Of a DNA stretch of 64,000 nt, positions 25,146-34,269 are shown piece after piece. Both the position numbers and the translations under genes were made by a program. Source of the stretch: GCA-002708315 sp963676635 (lineage in GTDB: Bacteria; Bacteroidota; Bacteroidia; Bacteroidales; F082). The first letter of the stretch is position 1. Each line of letters opens with the position of its first letter. The DNA lies in contig OY781105.1 in assembly GCA_963676635.1 (NCBI GenBank), positions 2,914,001 to 2,978,000 of the forward strand, in the 5' to 3' direction. A model generated the notes under the pieces. That model worked only from the letters and a program-made list of their open reading frames with translations, searched no databases and was not told the origin of the DNA.

Positions 25146-25217
25146 AAAATGACAGGGCTAATGTGATAAGTCATGTTACACAGTAAGCCCGTGTGGTTGA
25201 GAAAAAGCGGAACACAT

Positions 25218-27437
25218 TTAATTTATTTCCTTATCATTATGTGAGTTAACGAACAGTGTTGTCCCTATTTGATCATATCCTGAGAAAGTAGTTTCTTTTT
25301 TTACAGATTCTTCCCTGAAGCCGATTATTGTCAGTCCTGCATCATATGATTTCAGGTTAACAATCTTTTTCTGATTGACATCAGCATCATGTGGTATGAT
25401 TTCAATATTAGATGAAGTTATTGGAAGTCGTCCGTTTTTAACCAGCTCATTAAGGCTTTCTCTTGTTTCTTCAACAAGTTCGGGCTTACAAATATCGAAA
25501 ATCTTAATATCAGCTTTCTTCCAGTCGGGGTGCCCCGTAATAATAAAGCCAAGCATTATCATCAGATTTGCATTGTTTGAGTCGGTAGATGAGATCCAGA
25601 TATGGATGCCATTTTTGTACTTGATTTCACGACGGCTGCATGCAAGAATAAGAACATCGAAGTTGCCTGCATTGACAAGTGCGAAATTATCTACAATATG
25701 GTCCAGATTGCCAGGATCATCTTTGTCGAATTCAAAGATTACCATATTGTTTTCCATTCCTGCTATTCCGGGTATTTGAATTGCCTGGGCAATGGCTGAT
25801 GTGTATGATGGTGATATGATTGTGTCAAGATAAACATGGCTGTCTTTTTTCCTTATCATCCTGTTTATTTTAGCAAGTTCATCTTCCGACTGTTTATATG
25901 TTGCTTTTGAGTAATAACCTTCAATGCGGTGCAAATATGTGCCAAACCCATATTTGTGGGATATCCAGTTTAATAACATGAGTGCCTGTTTTCTCTCAAA
26001 GGTATTTTTAGAGATACATATAGCACTGGGTCTCCATTCCTGATAAGTGTTCTTTCTGCTTTTGCGTTGTAATAAAACCTGCAGATTTCTGTTAAGCTGG
26101 AATATGGCATTTGAAAATAATGAAGCAAATCCTTTTCTGTAGCGATGTGTACGATTAATATAAATATAGAGCCCTGTCATTAATACAAATGCCAGTAAAG
26201 CATATCCGGTATTAATTTTAAACATCACCCAGATTGAAACAATGAAACCAATAAGTGAAATATACCATTTGGAATTATATGATGGTCTGTATGATGGTGA
26301 GGAGCCAAAGTGATTTAAAACAGATATTAGGCACAGCGCTCCGTATGTTACCATAAAAAACATGGAAATTATCTCAGCAACAGTATTAACATTTCCCAAT
26401 GCAACAAATACAAATGCTATGATTAATGTTATCAAGGAAGCATTAATAGGCTCATTATCTTTTTCACGTCCTCGTGCCATCCACTTGTTTAGGTTCTTAT
26501 TGGGGAAAGCTTTATCATAAGCAAGTGCTTGCAGCGTTCTTGGTGCTACCATTACGGATCCTAAAGCTGATGATATTGTTGACGCTGCCAGTCCTAATGG
26601 TATTATCCAGCTGCCCTGTATGGCAATATTACCCATTATAAGCTGATTGTTCAGAAGGTCCTCAACATTTGCTGAAACAGCTAATTTATAAGCTATGAAT
26701 ACATAAATTATCATTCCTGTGAAGGCAGCGGAAATAGTACCAATGGGTATAGACTTTGAAGGGTTTTTAAGATCACCAGACAGTCCTACACCTGCTGTTA
26801 TTCCAGTGAAAGCGGGAAATATAATAGCAAAAACCACAAAGAAATCAGACATGTTTCTGAAATCCGGATTTAAGAAATTAAAGCCAATAGTGGCAGATTG
26901 TTCATTTGTGCCGGCGAAAAACATCACCAATGATACAATAAGTATTGCAACAACAAAATACAGTGCCTTTACTCCCAGGTTTGCTCCTTTTTTAAGTATA
27001 AGAGCACCTAATATCAATAGTGCCGGAATGCTTATTGCCTGTCGGGGCAGATACAGATCGTAGTTAATCTGCAAGTAATCAAATAAAAACTGGAATGACT
27101 CTGTGAAGGCGATAATGTAAAATGCAACACTGATAGCCTGTGATAAATACAAGGCAATACCTATTGTAGCACCTGTATTCAGTCCGAACGATCTGGATAT
27201 AATAAAGTATTCACCACCTCCTTCAACACGTTTGTTGCTGGCAATTTCTGATATTGCTAAAGCTGTAGGGACTGTAACAAGGTGCCCGACAATAATAATA
27301 AGGATAACTCCCCAGAAGCCTACAGTGCCTACTGCAAAGCCAAAGCGTAAAAATAAGATTGCTCCAAGAATAGTAGAAATTGCAGTAAAAAATACAGGCG
27401 CTGTTCCAAATTTCTTTACAGTAGTTCTCTTTGCCAT
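25218..27437 (-). CDS. APC-superfamily permease, SLC12 (cation-chloride cotransporter)-like
   Basis: A 739-residue inner-membrane transporter: a 12-helix APC-type core (about 1-430) and a large cytosolic C-terminal domain (about 445-739). The core starts FGTAPVFFTAISTILGAILF and has GGGEYFIISRSFGLNTGA in the TM2-3 region and MVAPRTLQALAYDKAFPN after TM8, closest by eye to bacterial relatives of Na-K-Cl and K-Cl cotransporters. The tail has SLC12-like segments (ICISKNTFERKQALMLLNWI, DVLILACSRREIKYKNG). The substrate may be amino acids or ions. It lies downstream of gatED with a 114-base gap and its own -7 element. Confidence 0.8.
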   Translation of the reverse strand: MAKRTTVKKFGTAPVFFTAISTILGAILFLRFGFAVGTVGFWGVILIIIVGHLVTVPTALAISEIASNKRVEGGGEYFIISRSFGLNTGATIGIALYLSQAISVAFYIIAFTESFQFLFDYLQINYDLYLPRQAISIPALLILGALILKKGANLGVKALYFVVAILIVSLVMFFAGTNEQSATIGFNFLNPDFRNMSDFFVVFAIIFPAFTGITAGVGLSGDLKNPSKSIPIGTISAAFTGMIIYVFIAYKLAVSANVEDLLNNQLIMGNIAIQGSWIIPLGLAASTISSALGSVMVAPRTLQALAYDKAFPNKNLNKWMARGREKDNEPINASLITLIIAFVFVALGNVNTVAEIISMFFMVTYGALCLISVLNHFGSSPSYRPSYNSKWYISLIGFIVSIWVMFKINTGYALLAFVLMTGLYIYINRTHRYRKGFASLFSNAIFQLNRNLQVLLQRKSRKNTYQEWRPSAICISKNTFERKQALMLLNWISHKYGFGTYLHRIEGYYSKATYKQSEDELAKINRMIRKKDSHVYLDTIISPSYTSAIAQAIQIPGIAGMENNMVIFEFDKDDPGNLDHIVDNFALVNAGNFDVLILACSRREIKYKNGIHIWISSTDSNNANLMIMLGFIITGHPDWKKADIKIFDICKPELVEETRESLNELVKNGRLPITSSNIEIIPHDADVNQKKIVNLKSYDAGLTIIGFREESVKKETTFSGYDQIGTTLFVNSHNDKEIN

Positions 27438-27462
27438 TTCAGTTTGTTTAGTATCTGTAAGC

Positions 27463-27470
27463 CAAAGATA
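27463..27470 (-). promoter_or_regulatory. Putative -7 element (TATCTTTG) for the SLC12-like permease
   Basis: TAnnTTTG match on the minus strand, 25 bases before the start at 27437. Confidence 0.4.
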
Positions 27471-27551
27471 TTACAAAAACTAATATCAGAATATAAATTA
27501 TAAAAAAGAAAGTACTGTTTATTTCAAATGCTCCGGATCTCTTAGATGCTT

Positions 27552-28937
27552 CTATTTATGAACATCTCTGATGAAATCTTCAACTTCCGGTACACCCCCT
27601 TGATAAATAAGATATCCGTTATATGGCTCACGTATGGTTATTTCATCGTTAACCGGAGTTAACATCATTTTCTTAACTTCTTTTGGGTCTTCTGTTTGAC
27701 CAAGTATCCAGCTAAGTTTAACCCATGCTACCTCAGGAAGCATATTCCCTGCAGGTATAATTCCCTTGGCCATCATATCACGACCAGTGTCATAAACAAA
27801 CATATGTACATAACCCCATAGTGTTTGCAGAGTCATAAACATATGAACACCCTTTTCATGCGCACGTTCAATGGCGGGGTAAAGTTCCTTGTTAACGTGC
27901 CCCAGTCCGGTTCCAACAAATATAATTCCTTTATATCCTGCATCAACCAATGCGTCCAGAGTGTCAGGATTCATGCCCGGATAGTAGTAAAGCATTGTTA
28001 CCCTGTCGCTGAAATAAGGTAGTATCTTCACATCCTTATCGGTACGGCGTTTGTTATAATTTTTTTTGATGGGGATAATTTCTTTTCTGTTGATTCGAGC
28101 CAATGGTGTATCGCCGATTGTACGGAAAGTAGAGCGATAAGAAGAGTGCATCTTACGTACTCTTGTGCCTTTGTGAAGTAGTCCGTATTCATCGGAAGTG
28201 GGTCCAAACATGCAAACCTGTACCTCGGCAATGTCTGATTGGCCAGCAGCTTTCATAGCATGCATCAGGTTGAGGGCTGCATCGGAACTAGGTCTGTCGG
28301 ATGAGCGTTGAGAGCCCACTAAAACAACCGGTACAGGAAGATTCTGGCACATAAAAGTAAGTGCTGCTCCTGTGTGGTGAAGGGTATCGGTACCATGACC
28401 GATAACAATGCCGTCTGTTCCTTTTTCGATTTCTTTACCTATGGCTTTGGCAAGAGCAATATACTGCTTAGGTCCCATATTCTCACTGAATACTGCAAAT
28501 ATCTTTTCTGTTTCAAGGTTACAGATATCAGCAAGCTCAGGTACAGCACCGTATAGCTCACCAGGTGAGAATGCAGGAATAACAGCACCTGTACGATAAT
28601 CCAAACGGGATGCTATTGTACCCCCTGTTCCAAAAAGCTTAACCTTAGGCAGGCCTTCGGTATAAGGGAATTCCTTTTCAGGGATTTTATAGTTGGCTTT
28701 TTTATATCCTGTTTCTTCCATGGAAATAATTGTGCCAGTATCTATTCCAATATTATACCCTGTTATTATTTTAACGACAATGTGCTTGTCATCGTCATTT
28801 TCAGCACGCGGTAATACAGTGCCTTCAAACGTACCTCTTGTAGTTTTCGCAACCACCGTACCCCAAACGCGTACTTTATACTTTTTAAGAAGCTCCAGAG
28901 CCTCGCCTTTGTATCCTTGAAATATATCGTTATCCAT
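27552..28937 (-). CDS. gatD: Glu-tRNA(Gln) amidotransferase subunit D (asparaginase-like), archaeal type
   Basis: A 461-residue subunit that would release ammonia from Gln or Asn for conversion of Glu-tRNA(Gln) to Gln-tRNA(Gln). It is not a plain asparaginase. It has the GatD N-terminal beta domain (about 1-80, starting GYKGEALELLKKYKVRVWG and including GTFEGTVLPR), then the asparaginase domain with GTGGTIASR (T107), IGHGTDTLHHT (T183, D184), VGSQRSSDRPSSDAALNLMH and K229, the catalytic Thr/Thr/Asp/Lys set. KMHSSYRSTFRTIGDTPLA is also GatD-like. Its ATG overlaps the stop of the GatE gene by eight bases (ATGGATAA), so the subunits are co-translated. GatD is described as an archaeal protein, which makes this notable. 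Confidence 0.9.
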   Translation of the reverse strand: MDNDIFQGYKGEALELLKKYKVRVWGTVVAKTTRGTFEGTVLPRAENDDDKHIVVKIITGYNIGIDTGTIISMEETGYKKANYKIPEKEFPYTEGLPKVKLFGTGGTIASRLDYRTGAVIPAFSPGELYGAVPELADICNLETEKIFAVFSENMGPKQYIALAKAIGKEIEKGTDGIVIGHGTDTLHHTGAALTFMCQNLPVPVVLVGSQRSSDRPSSDAALNLMHAMKAAGQSDIAEVQVCMFGPTSDEYGLLHKGTRVRKMHSSYRSTFRTIGDTPLARINRKEIIPIKKNYNKRRTDKDVKILPYFSDRVTMLYYYPGMNPDTLDALVDAGYKGIIFVGTGLGHVNKELYPAIERAHEKGVHMFMTLQTLWGYVHMFVYDTGRDMMAKGIIPAGNMLPEVAWVKLSWILGQTEDPKEVKKMMLTPVNDEITIREPYNGYLIYQGGVPEVEDFIRDVHK

Positions 28938-30876
28938 TTGTAATTTCTTTGCTTAATTCACATAATTCCATATTACCCATTGCTATGTTCCTGAGTTTTC
29001 CCATTACCCAGTCGCGCAGATCACTTTCAATGATCATATCCTTGTCTTCTTTGAATTTTTCATACAGTAATGGAAGTTTGGATAATATCTCATCTTTTGT
29101 GTACTTTTTAAACCCTAAACTTGTAAGTATTGACTCAAAGTCCATCTGTGGATGTTCAACTAGTTCGGGGAGCATCTTTTCGGCTAACTCATACGTAAGG
29201 TTGTTTTTCTTCAGGAAGCAGAAAAGGGAATAAACTCTTTGATGATTAAATTCCTCTGGTCCTTGATAGTGGCCTTCAGCAAACTTTACCTTATGTCCGA
29301 AGAAAGTACATACATATGATGGTTTAGCACCTGTTTCTTCAACAATCTTTGTGATTAGTGGGAAGAGGTTTTTTGAAAAGATGTAAGTATAAATATCCTC
29401 AGAAACACCCCATTTTTTAAGCTGTTTGTAGTTGTTGATAACATCCACAGGAAGCTGATTGCGCAGATTTTCAATATAACTGTCTTCAAGAGGAATTGGA
29501 GCTGAGTCAGTATCAGGATACATACGATCGGCTCCTGGTAATACGCGTTCGAAAATGGTTGTGCCATCTTCAAAAGACTTACGTGTTTCTTCAGGAACGC
29601 CTTCCAGAGCCATGCGGCATCTTTCTTCCACAGTTTCGATCGCTGTCTTCATGTCAGCTTCGTCTCCCCATATTACAACCTGAGTGTCGCCATCATTAGC
29701 TTTAAGTGCCTTTTTGATTTCTTTCCACTGATTTTTATTAAGAACAGGCTCCAGTTCTTCTGAGTGAGTCATATTTGGTTTTTCAATACAGGCTATGACT
29801 TTCAATCGTGTTATCAACTCGTTGGCAAAACATTGCCCTGGTTGTGTAAAATAAGAAAGTGCACCTTCGAACTTTGGAAGATTGATGGCAATTATACTTT
29901 CTTTGTCGGACAGCTGAGGGATGTCACCAATTATATTTTTTACATTTATGTGAGATGTTTTCCATGATTCAGGAGTTATACCCCTTGCAAGGAGCATATC
30001 CTTTATTTGTAACAAGGCCCACTGGCGGAATACTTCGTTATGTGTAAGCTCAGGGATCCATTTTGTGTGAGCAACACCTTTTATTTCCACACGGCTGCCA
30101 CCACGACAGCTAACGTTCACATCCTGACGACCAGCGCCCATTCCGGTGCGTACATTGCCTGTGCTTCTGTTTAGGAAACGGATATAGTCACAGCCTTCTT
30201 TGACTTCATCAGGATTGGCAAAATCAGGGTAGGTGACCGTTTCAATAAGAGGCATGCCCAGTCTGTCGGTTTTATATACACGAACATGGCCAATATCTGA
30301 TATCTCACGACATGAGTCTTCTTCTATACTTAATTGAATAAGACGTATCTTCTTGGTGGGTAACTCCAGCTCTCCTTCAACGCCAAGGATGGCAGTACGT
30401 TGAAAGCCCGTTGGAATACTACCGTCGAGGTATTGCTTACGGGTTATATGTACTTCACCAACGATATTTAGTTTAGAAAGCAATGAAATCTCCAGTGCTT
30501 TTTCCAGCGCATCCATATTTAATGGGAAAGGAGGTGTGTCATCTACCTCGTAAGTACAGGCATTTTCGTTGTTGATGCGATATATGATTTCTTTACGGGT
30601 TTTAAATTCCATAAGAGCTGTTCCATCATATTCTCCAAGCTCGCTGAGTGTTGGACGCATATGTCGTATTAACTCTGCATCATAATCATCGCTGTCGTTA
30701 AAGATACCTGCCGGACAGTGGCAGAAAAGTTTCTCCTTAGTAAGTAGCTGCTGGTGTACTTCCAGTCCTGACATAAAGCCCAAAGAATCGTAGGTCTCCT
30801 GCGTGGCCTCTTTACGTGGCACATAGCCTACTTTCTTTTTACTGTCTTTATAATTTGATTGTGAATCAAAACTCAT
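28930..30876 (-). CDS. gatE: Glu-tRNA(Gln) amidotransferase subunit E, archaeal type
   Basis: A 648-residue kinase/amidotransferase subunit that phosphorylates the Glu of Glu-tRNA(Gln) and amidates it with ammonia from GatD. It belongs to the GatB/GatE family but is GatE: GLEVHQQLLTKEKLFCHCP near the N-terminus (about 36-54), PTGFQRTAILGVEGEL, LIQLSIEEDSCREISD, RTGMGAGRQDVNVSCRGGSR, an AspRS-like GAD insertion (about 310-450), PGADRMYPDTDSAPIP, and a helical YqeY-like tail. GatB (about 480 residues) lacks the insertion. First gene of gatED; a -7 element lies 32 bases upstream. No GatC or GatA is encoded here. Whether the cell also has GlnRS cannot be seen. Confidence 0.9.
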   Translation of the reverse strand: MSFDSQSNYKDSKKKVGYVPRKEATQETYDSLGFMSGLEVHQQLLTKEKLFCHCPAGIFNDSDDYDAELIRHMRPTLSELGEYDGTALMEFKTRKEIIYRINNENACTYEVDDTPPFPLNMDALEKALEISLLSKLNIVGEVHITRKQYLDGSIPTGFQRTAILGVEGELELPTKKIRLIQLSIEEDSCREISDIGHVRVYKTDRLGMPLIETVTYPDFANPDEVKEGCDYIRFLNRSTGNVRTGMGAGRQDVNVSCRGGSRVEIKGVAHTKWIPELTHNEVFRQWALLQIKDMLLARGITPESWKTSHINVKNIIGDIPQLSDKESIIAINLPKFEGALSYFTQPGQCFANELITRLKVIACIEKPNMTHSEELEPVLNKNQWKEIKKALKANDGDTQVVIWGDEADMKTAIETVEERCRMALEGVPEETRKSFEDGTTIFERVLPGADRMYPDTDSAPIPLEDSYIENLRNQLPVDVINNYKQLKKWGVSEDIYTYIFSKNLFPLITKIVEETGAKPSYVCTFFGHKVKFAEGHYQGPEEFNHQRVYSLFCFLKKNNLTYELAEKMLPELVEHPQMDFESILTSLGFKKYTKDEILSKLPLLYEKFKEDKDMIIESDLRDWVMGKLRNIAMGNMELCELSKEITNG

Positions 30877-30908
30877 CTATTATCGTATTTACTGTATTGA
30901 AAAAAGGC

Positions 30909-30916
30909 CAAATTTA
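30909..30916 (-). promoter_or_regulatory. Putative -7 element (TAAATTTG) for gatED
   Basis: TAnnTTTG match on the minus strand, 32 bases before the gatE start at 30876. Confidence 0.45.
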
Positions 30917-31025
30917 AGAAAAATGATATGATAATACCTATAAAAATAAGCAACAAATTTGTAGTATATTCCGAGTCTAAATAGTGTTTGTTTATAACGA
31001 AGTTAACGGTCTTTATAAACAGACT

Positions 31026-32408
31026 TTATTTAGTCCCCACAAGATTACCAACATCAAAAACAAGCGTAGGGTCGTTTTCCGGATAACGATACCAGTTATT
31101 ATTTACAGTGCCGCCAGACTCTGCCCAGCTTTTAAAGCGAGGGAAGGCATCCATAATATCAACCTTTTCAAATGCAACTGAAAGATCGCCACTGTATTCA
31201 ATCTCAATACCCCATGGATGATGGTTATCGGTTACAAAAAATGATTCCTCAAGGGGATAGAGGAACTCATTGCCTGGATCCCAGTTCCAGCCTGTTGTTG
31301 GAGAGTCATCATCACCAGTATGCAACAGATTCATATCCATGCCTGCTGTTGGCGGTAAACCTACTGTTCTAACTTCATGACTACGATCATCTGAATAAAA
31401 CAAATACATATAAGCCCTCATGTTTTGTGGCACATGGGCGTCCCATTCAAATGACACATAATTTATCATTGGATCAAAGCTTATTCCCTCTCCTGTATTG
31501 TAATAATCAACGGGTTTTACATCATCTGCATTATTAAATACAATAATTGCATTTTGTGCATCAGGGTCAGTGCTTGTGTAGGCAGGGTTATAATTACCTG
31601 ATACTAAAGAGATGTTATTATCCTGCATATATTCTAATCTTGATTTGCCACTTCTGGAGCCATTGTATCTAAAGAAATCAATGCCACATCCAAGGTCAAT
31701 GCTGGCGCCATTGGTCCAGATATATACATCAAATGTTCCTCTTTTCCATCTATTTGAGCCATTTGTTTTTACTGTCATTTTTATTTTTAATGTTAAGTCA
31801 TTAAAATCATAATCACCAGTATATGGCCACAGATCTTCGAATATCTGGTAATACCAAAATGAGAAACGTCTGTTCTTTGTTGTTGTACTGCTCTCATATG
31901 GTGAAGGATACTGAAGCTCATAAGCAATCTCAGCATCATAAGGGAAATCATCGAAATCATCATAAACACCATCACCATCACTATCAATATAACCTGCCTT
32001 TGGAGACTTGTCGGGAACAGAAAAGGTGATATTGTCATCTGTTAAGTTAATAACTGAATTTAAATCCAATGATGGCGAATAAAGAGCAATGCTTTCAATA
32101 GAGTGGTTAAGTTCAAGGTAGAAAGAAACCTCGCCATCAATAACACTGGAGCGAACCAGTCTGTTTCCCTGCAGGTCTGTTGCATCTAAAGGAAATCCAT
32201 CAAGGTTATGTGATATTTCTCCATCAGGGTCGGTAATAGTTACATTTATCTCACTCTTATTCAGTGTTGACCATGTAAAGTTATCTGGTACGACAAGTTT
32301 TTCAAATTCATTTTCTTTTACAGGATCGTCGTTTTTATTATTACATGAAACGGATATCAGCAATGAAAATATTGTTAGTATTACCATTGCTTTTGTAAGT
32401 CTTTTCAT
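31026..32408 (-). CDS. LruC-domain lipoprotein
   Basis: A 460-residue surface or periplasmic lipoprotein: signal with lipobox (LLISVSC, Cys about 22), a beta-rich middle, a calcium-type acidic loop (DSDGDGVYDDFDDFPYDAE, about 141-159), then the LruC domain (about 180-440) recognised by FEDLWPYTGDYDFNDLTL. LruC was named from leptospiral lipoproteins; bacteroidete copies are common and of unknown role, perhaps surface adhesion. Monocistronic, after gatE. An exact 7-bp inverted repeat lies 42 bases upstream. Confidence 0.85.
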   Translation of the reverse strand: MKRLTKAMVILTIFSLLISVSCNNKNDDPVKENEFEKLVVPDNFTWSTLNKSEINVTITDPDGEISHNLDGFPLDATDLQGNRLVRSSVIDGEVSFYLELNHSIESIALYSPSLDLNSVINLTDDNITFSVPDKSPKAGYIDSDGDGVYDDFDDFPYDAEIAYELQYPSPYESSTTTKNRRFSFWYYQIFEDLWPYTGDYDFNDLTLKIKMTVKTNGSNRWKRGTFDVYIWTNGASIDLGCGIDFFRYNGSRSGKSRLEYMQDNNISLVSGNYNPAYTSTDPDAQNAIIVFNNADDVKPVDYYNTGEGISFDPMINYVSFEWDAHVPQNMRAYMYLFYSDDRSHEVRTVGLPPTAGMDMNLLHTGDDDSPTTGWNWDPGNEFLYPLEESFFVTDNHHPWGIEIEYSGDLSVAFEKVDIMDAFPRFKSWAESGGTVNNNWYRYPENDPTLVFDVGNLVGTK

Positions 32409-32449
32409 AATTATTATTTTTTAGTCATAAACAAAATCAACATATTAAA

Positions 32450-32468
32450 TCCTTGAAAATATCAAGGA
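32450..32468. promoter_or_regulatory. Short inverted repeat upstream of the LruC gene
   Basis: TCCTTGA (32450-32456) and TCAAGGA (32462-32468) form a perfect 7-bp inverted repeat with a 5-base gap. It could be an operator or a leader hairpin; no binding protein is known. Confidence 0.3.
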
Positions 32469-32663
32469 ATACAATAAACAATTAATAATAAGTATACGAG
32501 TGCAGTTAGTTATTTGAAGTTAAATTTAGCTTTATGTTTCTAATATGGTATCCTTTTCCATACCATATTGCAACAAAGATATATATATAACTAATATAAA
32601 TACAAATTAATATGTAAATTAATTCGTTCTGTTTTTGTCGTAGCAGTCAACAAGAATAATCCT

Positions 32664-32671
32664 TACTTTTG
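32664..32671 (+). promoter_or_regulatory. Putative -7 element (TACTTTTG) for the OstA-like gene
   Basis: TAnnTTTG match 16 bases before the GTG start at 32688. A TTTG lies upstream but with an over-long spacing of 26 bases. Confidence 0.4.
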
Positions 32672-32687
32672 CCTTTATTTGTAAATT

Positions 32688-34220
32688 GTGAATAAACGCG
32701 TATATAAAATACTATTGCTCCTTGTTATTTTTTTACTTTCGGAGAGAGGTCTATCTCAACAGAAGTCAAGAGTTAGCGTGAAACATGCTGATACATACCA
32801 ATATGATGAAAATATTGGTAAGGATATTCAAAGACTGGTGGGCAATGTTGTTATTAAACAGGATTCAACACTTTTCTATTGTGATAGTGCCCATATTAAT
32901 GAGCGACTAAATAATTTTGAGGCTTTCAGCAATGTTCATATTAAGGTTAATGATACTGTTGATGTTTATGGTAATCGTATGATTTATGATGGTAATACCA
33001 GAATAGCTGAGCTTTTTGATAGTGTTAAGCTGGTTGATAAGAATACCGTGCTAACAACCAATCACCTTATATATAACAGGATTTCAAAGACTGCCTGGTA
33101 TGATACAGGTGGTAAAATTATAAACAAGGATAATACACTTACTAGTGTTTACGGGCTTTATTTTACACTCACCCGTACTTTCCACTTCAGGAAAGATGTT
33201 GTGCTTATAAATCCGGATAACGAAGCTTACTCTGACACACTTATATATAATACCAATAATGAAACGGCGTATTTTAAAGGACCGTCAATAATTCGTGGAA
33301 AGGAGAGTACAATATACTGTGAAGATGGTTGGTATGATACCCAAAATAATGTGTCGAAACTTGTTAAACGGCCTTTTATTGCTAACACAGATCAGATTGT
33401 TTACGCTGATAGTATCTACTATGAAAACAATAGTTATTTTGGGAAGGCCATGGGTAATGTTATAATTGCTGATACTATGCATCAGGTTATAATTAAAGGT
33501 CGTAAAGGGGAAATGTGGGATGACAGGGGACTGTCATATATCACTGACAGTGCAGTGGCTATTACCTACGATAGTGAAGACTCATTGTTTATTCATGCTG
33601 ATACAATGTGGCTGAGCTTTGATGAGAATCGCCAGGCAAAAACCATGAAGGCTTATTATGGTGTGAGGTTTTACAGAGATAAGCTTCAGGGTAAATGTGA
33701 TTCGCTGGCTTATGTGGTTGCTGATTCTGTTATTAAACTATATAATGAGCCTGTGCTTTGGTCGGGTAAGAATCAGCTTACTGCAGATTCGATTAATATT
33801 GCCGTGTCAGAAAATAGTATTGATTCACTTACGATGTATAACACTGCTTTTATTGTTAACCGTGATTCCACAATAACATTTAACCAGATACGGGGTAGGG
33901 ATATGGTTGCTTATTTTAATGATAATGAGCTTTCTAAAATCAGGGTGTTGGGTAATGCCCAGACTATCTATTATGTTCGTGAAGAAGATGGTTATCTGGT
34001 TGGTATTGATGTTGCTGAAGCAAGTAGCATGCTTATCAGAGTTAAGGATAATGATATACAGTCAATTACTTATCAGTCGAAAGTTAATGAAGATATGTTC
34101 CCTGAAGAGAAGCTCTCGAAAGAGCAAACTACTCTTAAAAACTTTTCATGGCAGGATACTCTGAGGCCTGTTAGTAAGGAAGATATCTTTAGGAAGGGTG
34201 TTGTGATTCCTAATCAATAG
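32688..34220 (+). CDS. OstA-like (LptA/LptD N-domain-like) periplasmic protein
   Basis: A 510-residue exported protein made of repeated short beta-strand units of the OstA/LptA jellyroll type: VVIKQDSTLFYCDSAHINE, AFSNVHIKVNDTVDVYGNRM, MIYDGNTRIAELFDSVKL and many later copies. It has a signal peptide (about 1-23). LptA-type proteins carry lipopolysaccharide across the periplasm; the bacteroidete OstA-like proteins are thought to act in that transport, but this is not proven. The start is GTG. It faces an MCE/MlaD gene and an amidase gene, which suggests an envelope-building group. No LptD barrel domain follows. Confidence 0.85.
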   Translation: MNKRVYKILLLLVIFLLSERGLSQQKSRVSVKHADTYQYDENIGKDIQRLVGNVVIKQDSTLFYCDSAHINERLNNFEAFSNVHIKVNDTVDVYGNRMIYDGNTRIAELFDSVKLVDKNTVLTTNHLIYNRISKTAWYDTGGKIINKDNTLTSVYGLYFTLTRTFHFRKDVVLINPDNEAYSDTLIYNTNNETAYFKGPSIIRGKESTIYCEDGWYDTQNNVSKLVKRPFIANTDQIVYADSIYYENNSYFGKAMGNVIIADTMHQVIIKGRKGEMWDDRGLSYITDSAVAITYDSEDSLFIHADTMWLSFDENRQAKTMKAYYGVRFYRDKLQGKCDSLAYVVADSVIKLYNEPVLWSGKNQLTADSINIAVSENSIDSLTMYNTAFIVNRDSTITFNQIRGRDMVAYFNDNELSKIRVLGNAQTIYYVREEDGYLVGIDVAEASSMLIRVKDNDIQSITYQSKVNEDMFPEEKLSKEQTTLKNFSWQDTLRPVSKEDIFRKGVVIPNQ

Positions 34221-34269
34221 AATAACAATATTATAAAACTGAGGAGTTCCCGGAAGGAATCTTTATTTC

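Noticed and set aside
25146..25217. Hairpin between the threonine aldolase and permease genes as a terminator
   Set aside because: GGGCT/AGCCC stem is broken by mismatches and a bulge and has no T-run on either side.
27552..28937. Plain L-asparaginase (AnsA/AnsB)
   Set aside because: The N-terminal GatD domain, the length of 461 residues and the overlapping gatE gene point to GatD.
28930..30876. GatB of the bacterial GatCAB enzyme
   Set aside because: 648 residues with a GAD insertion and the GatE-type N-terminal motif; no gatA or gatC nearby.
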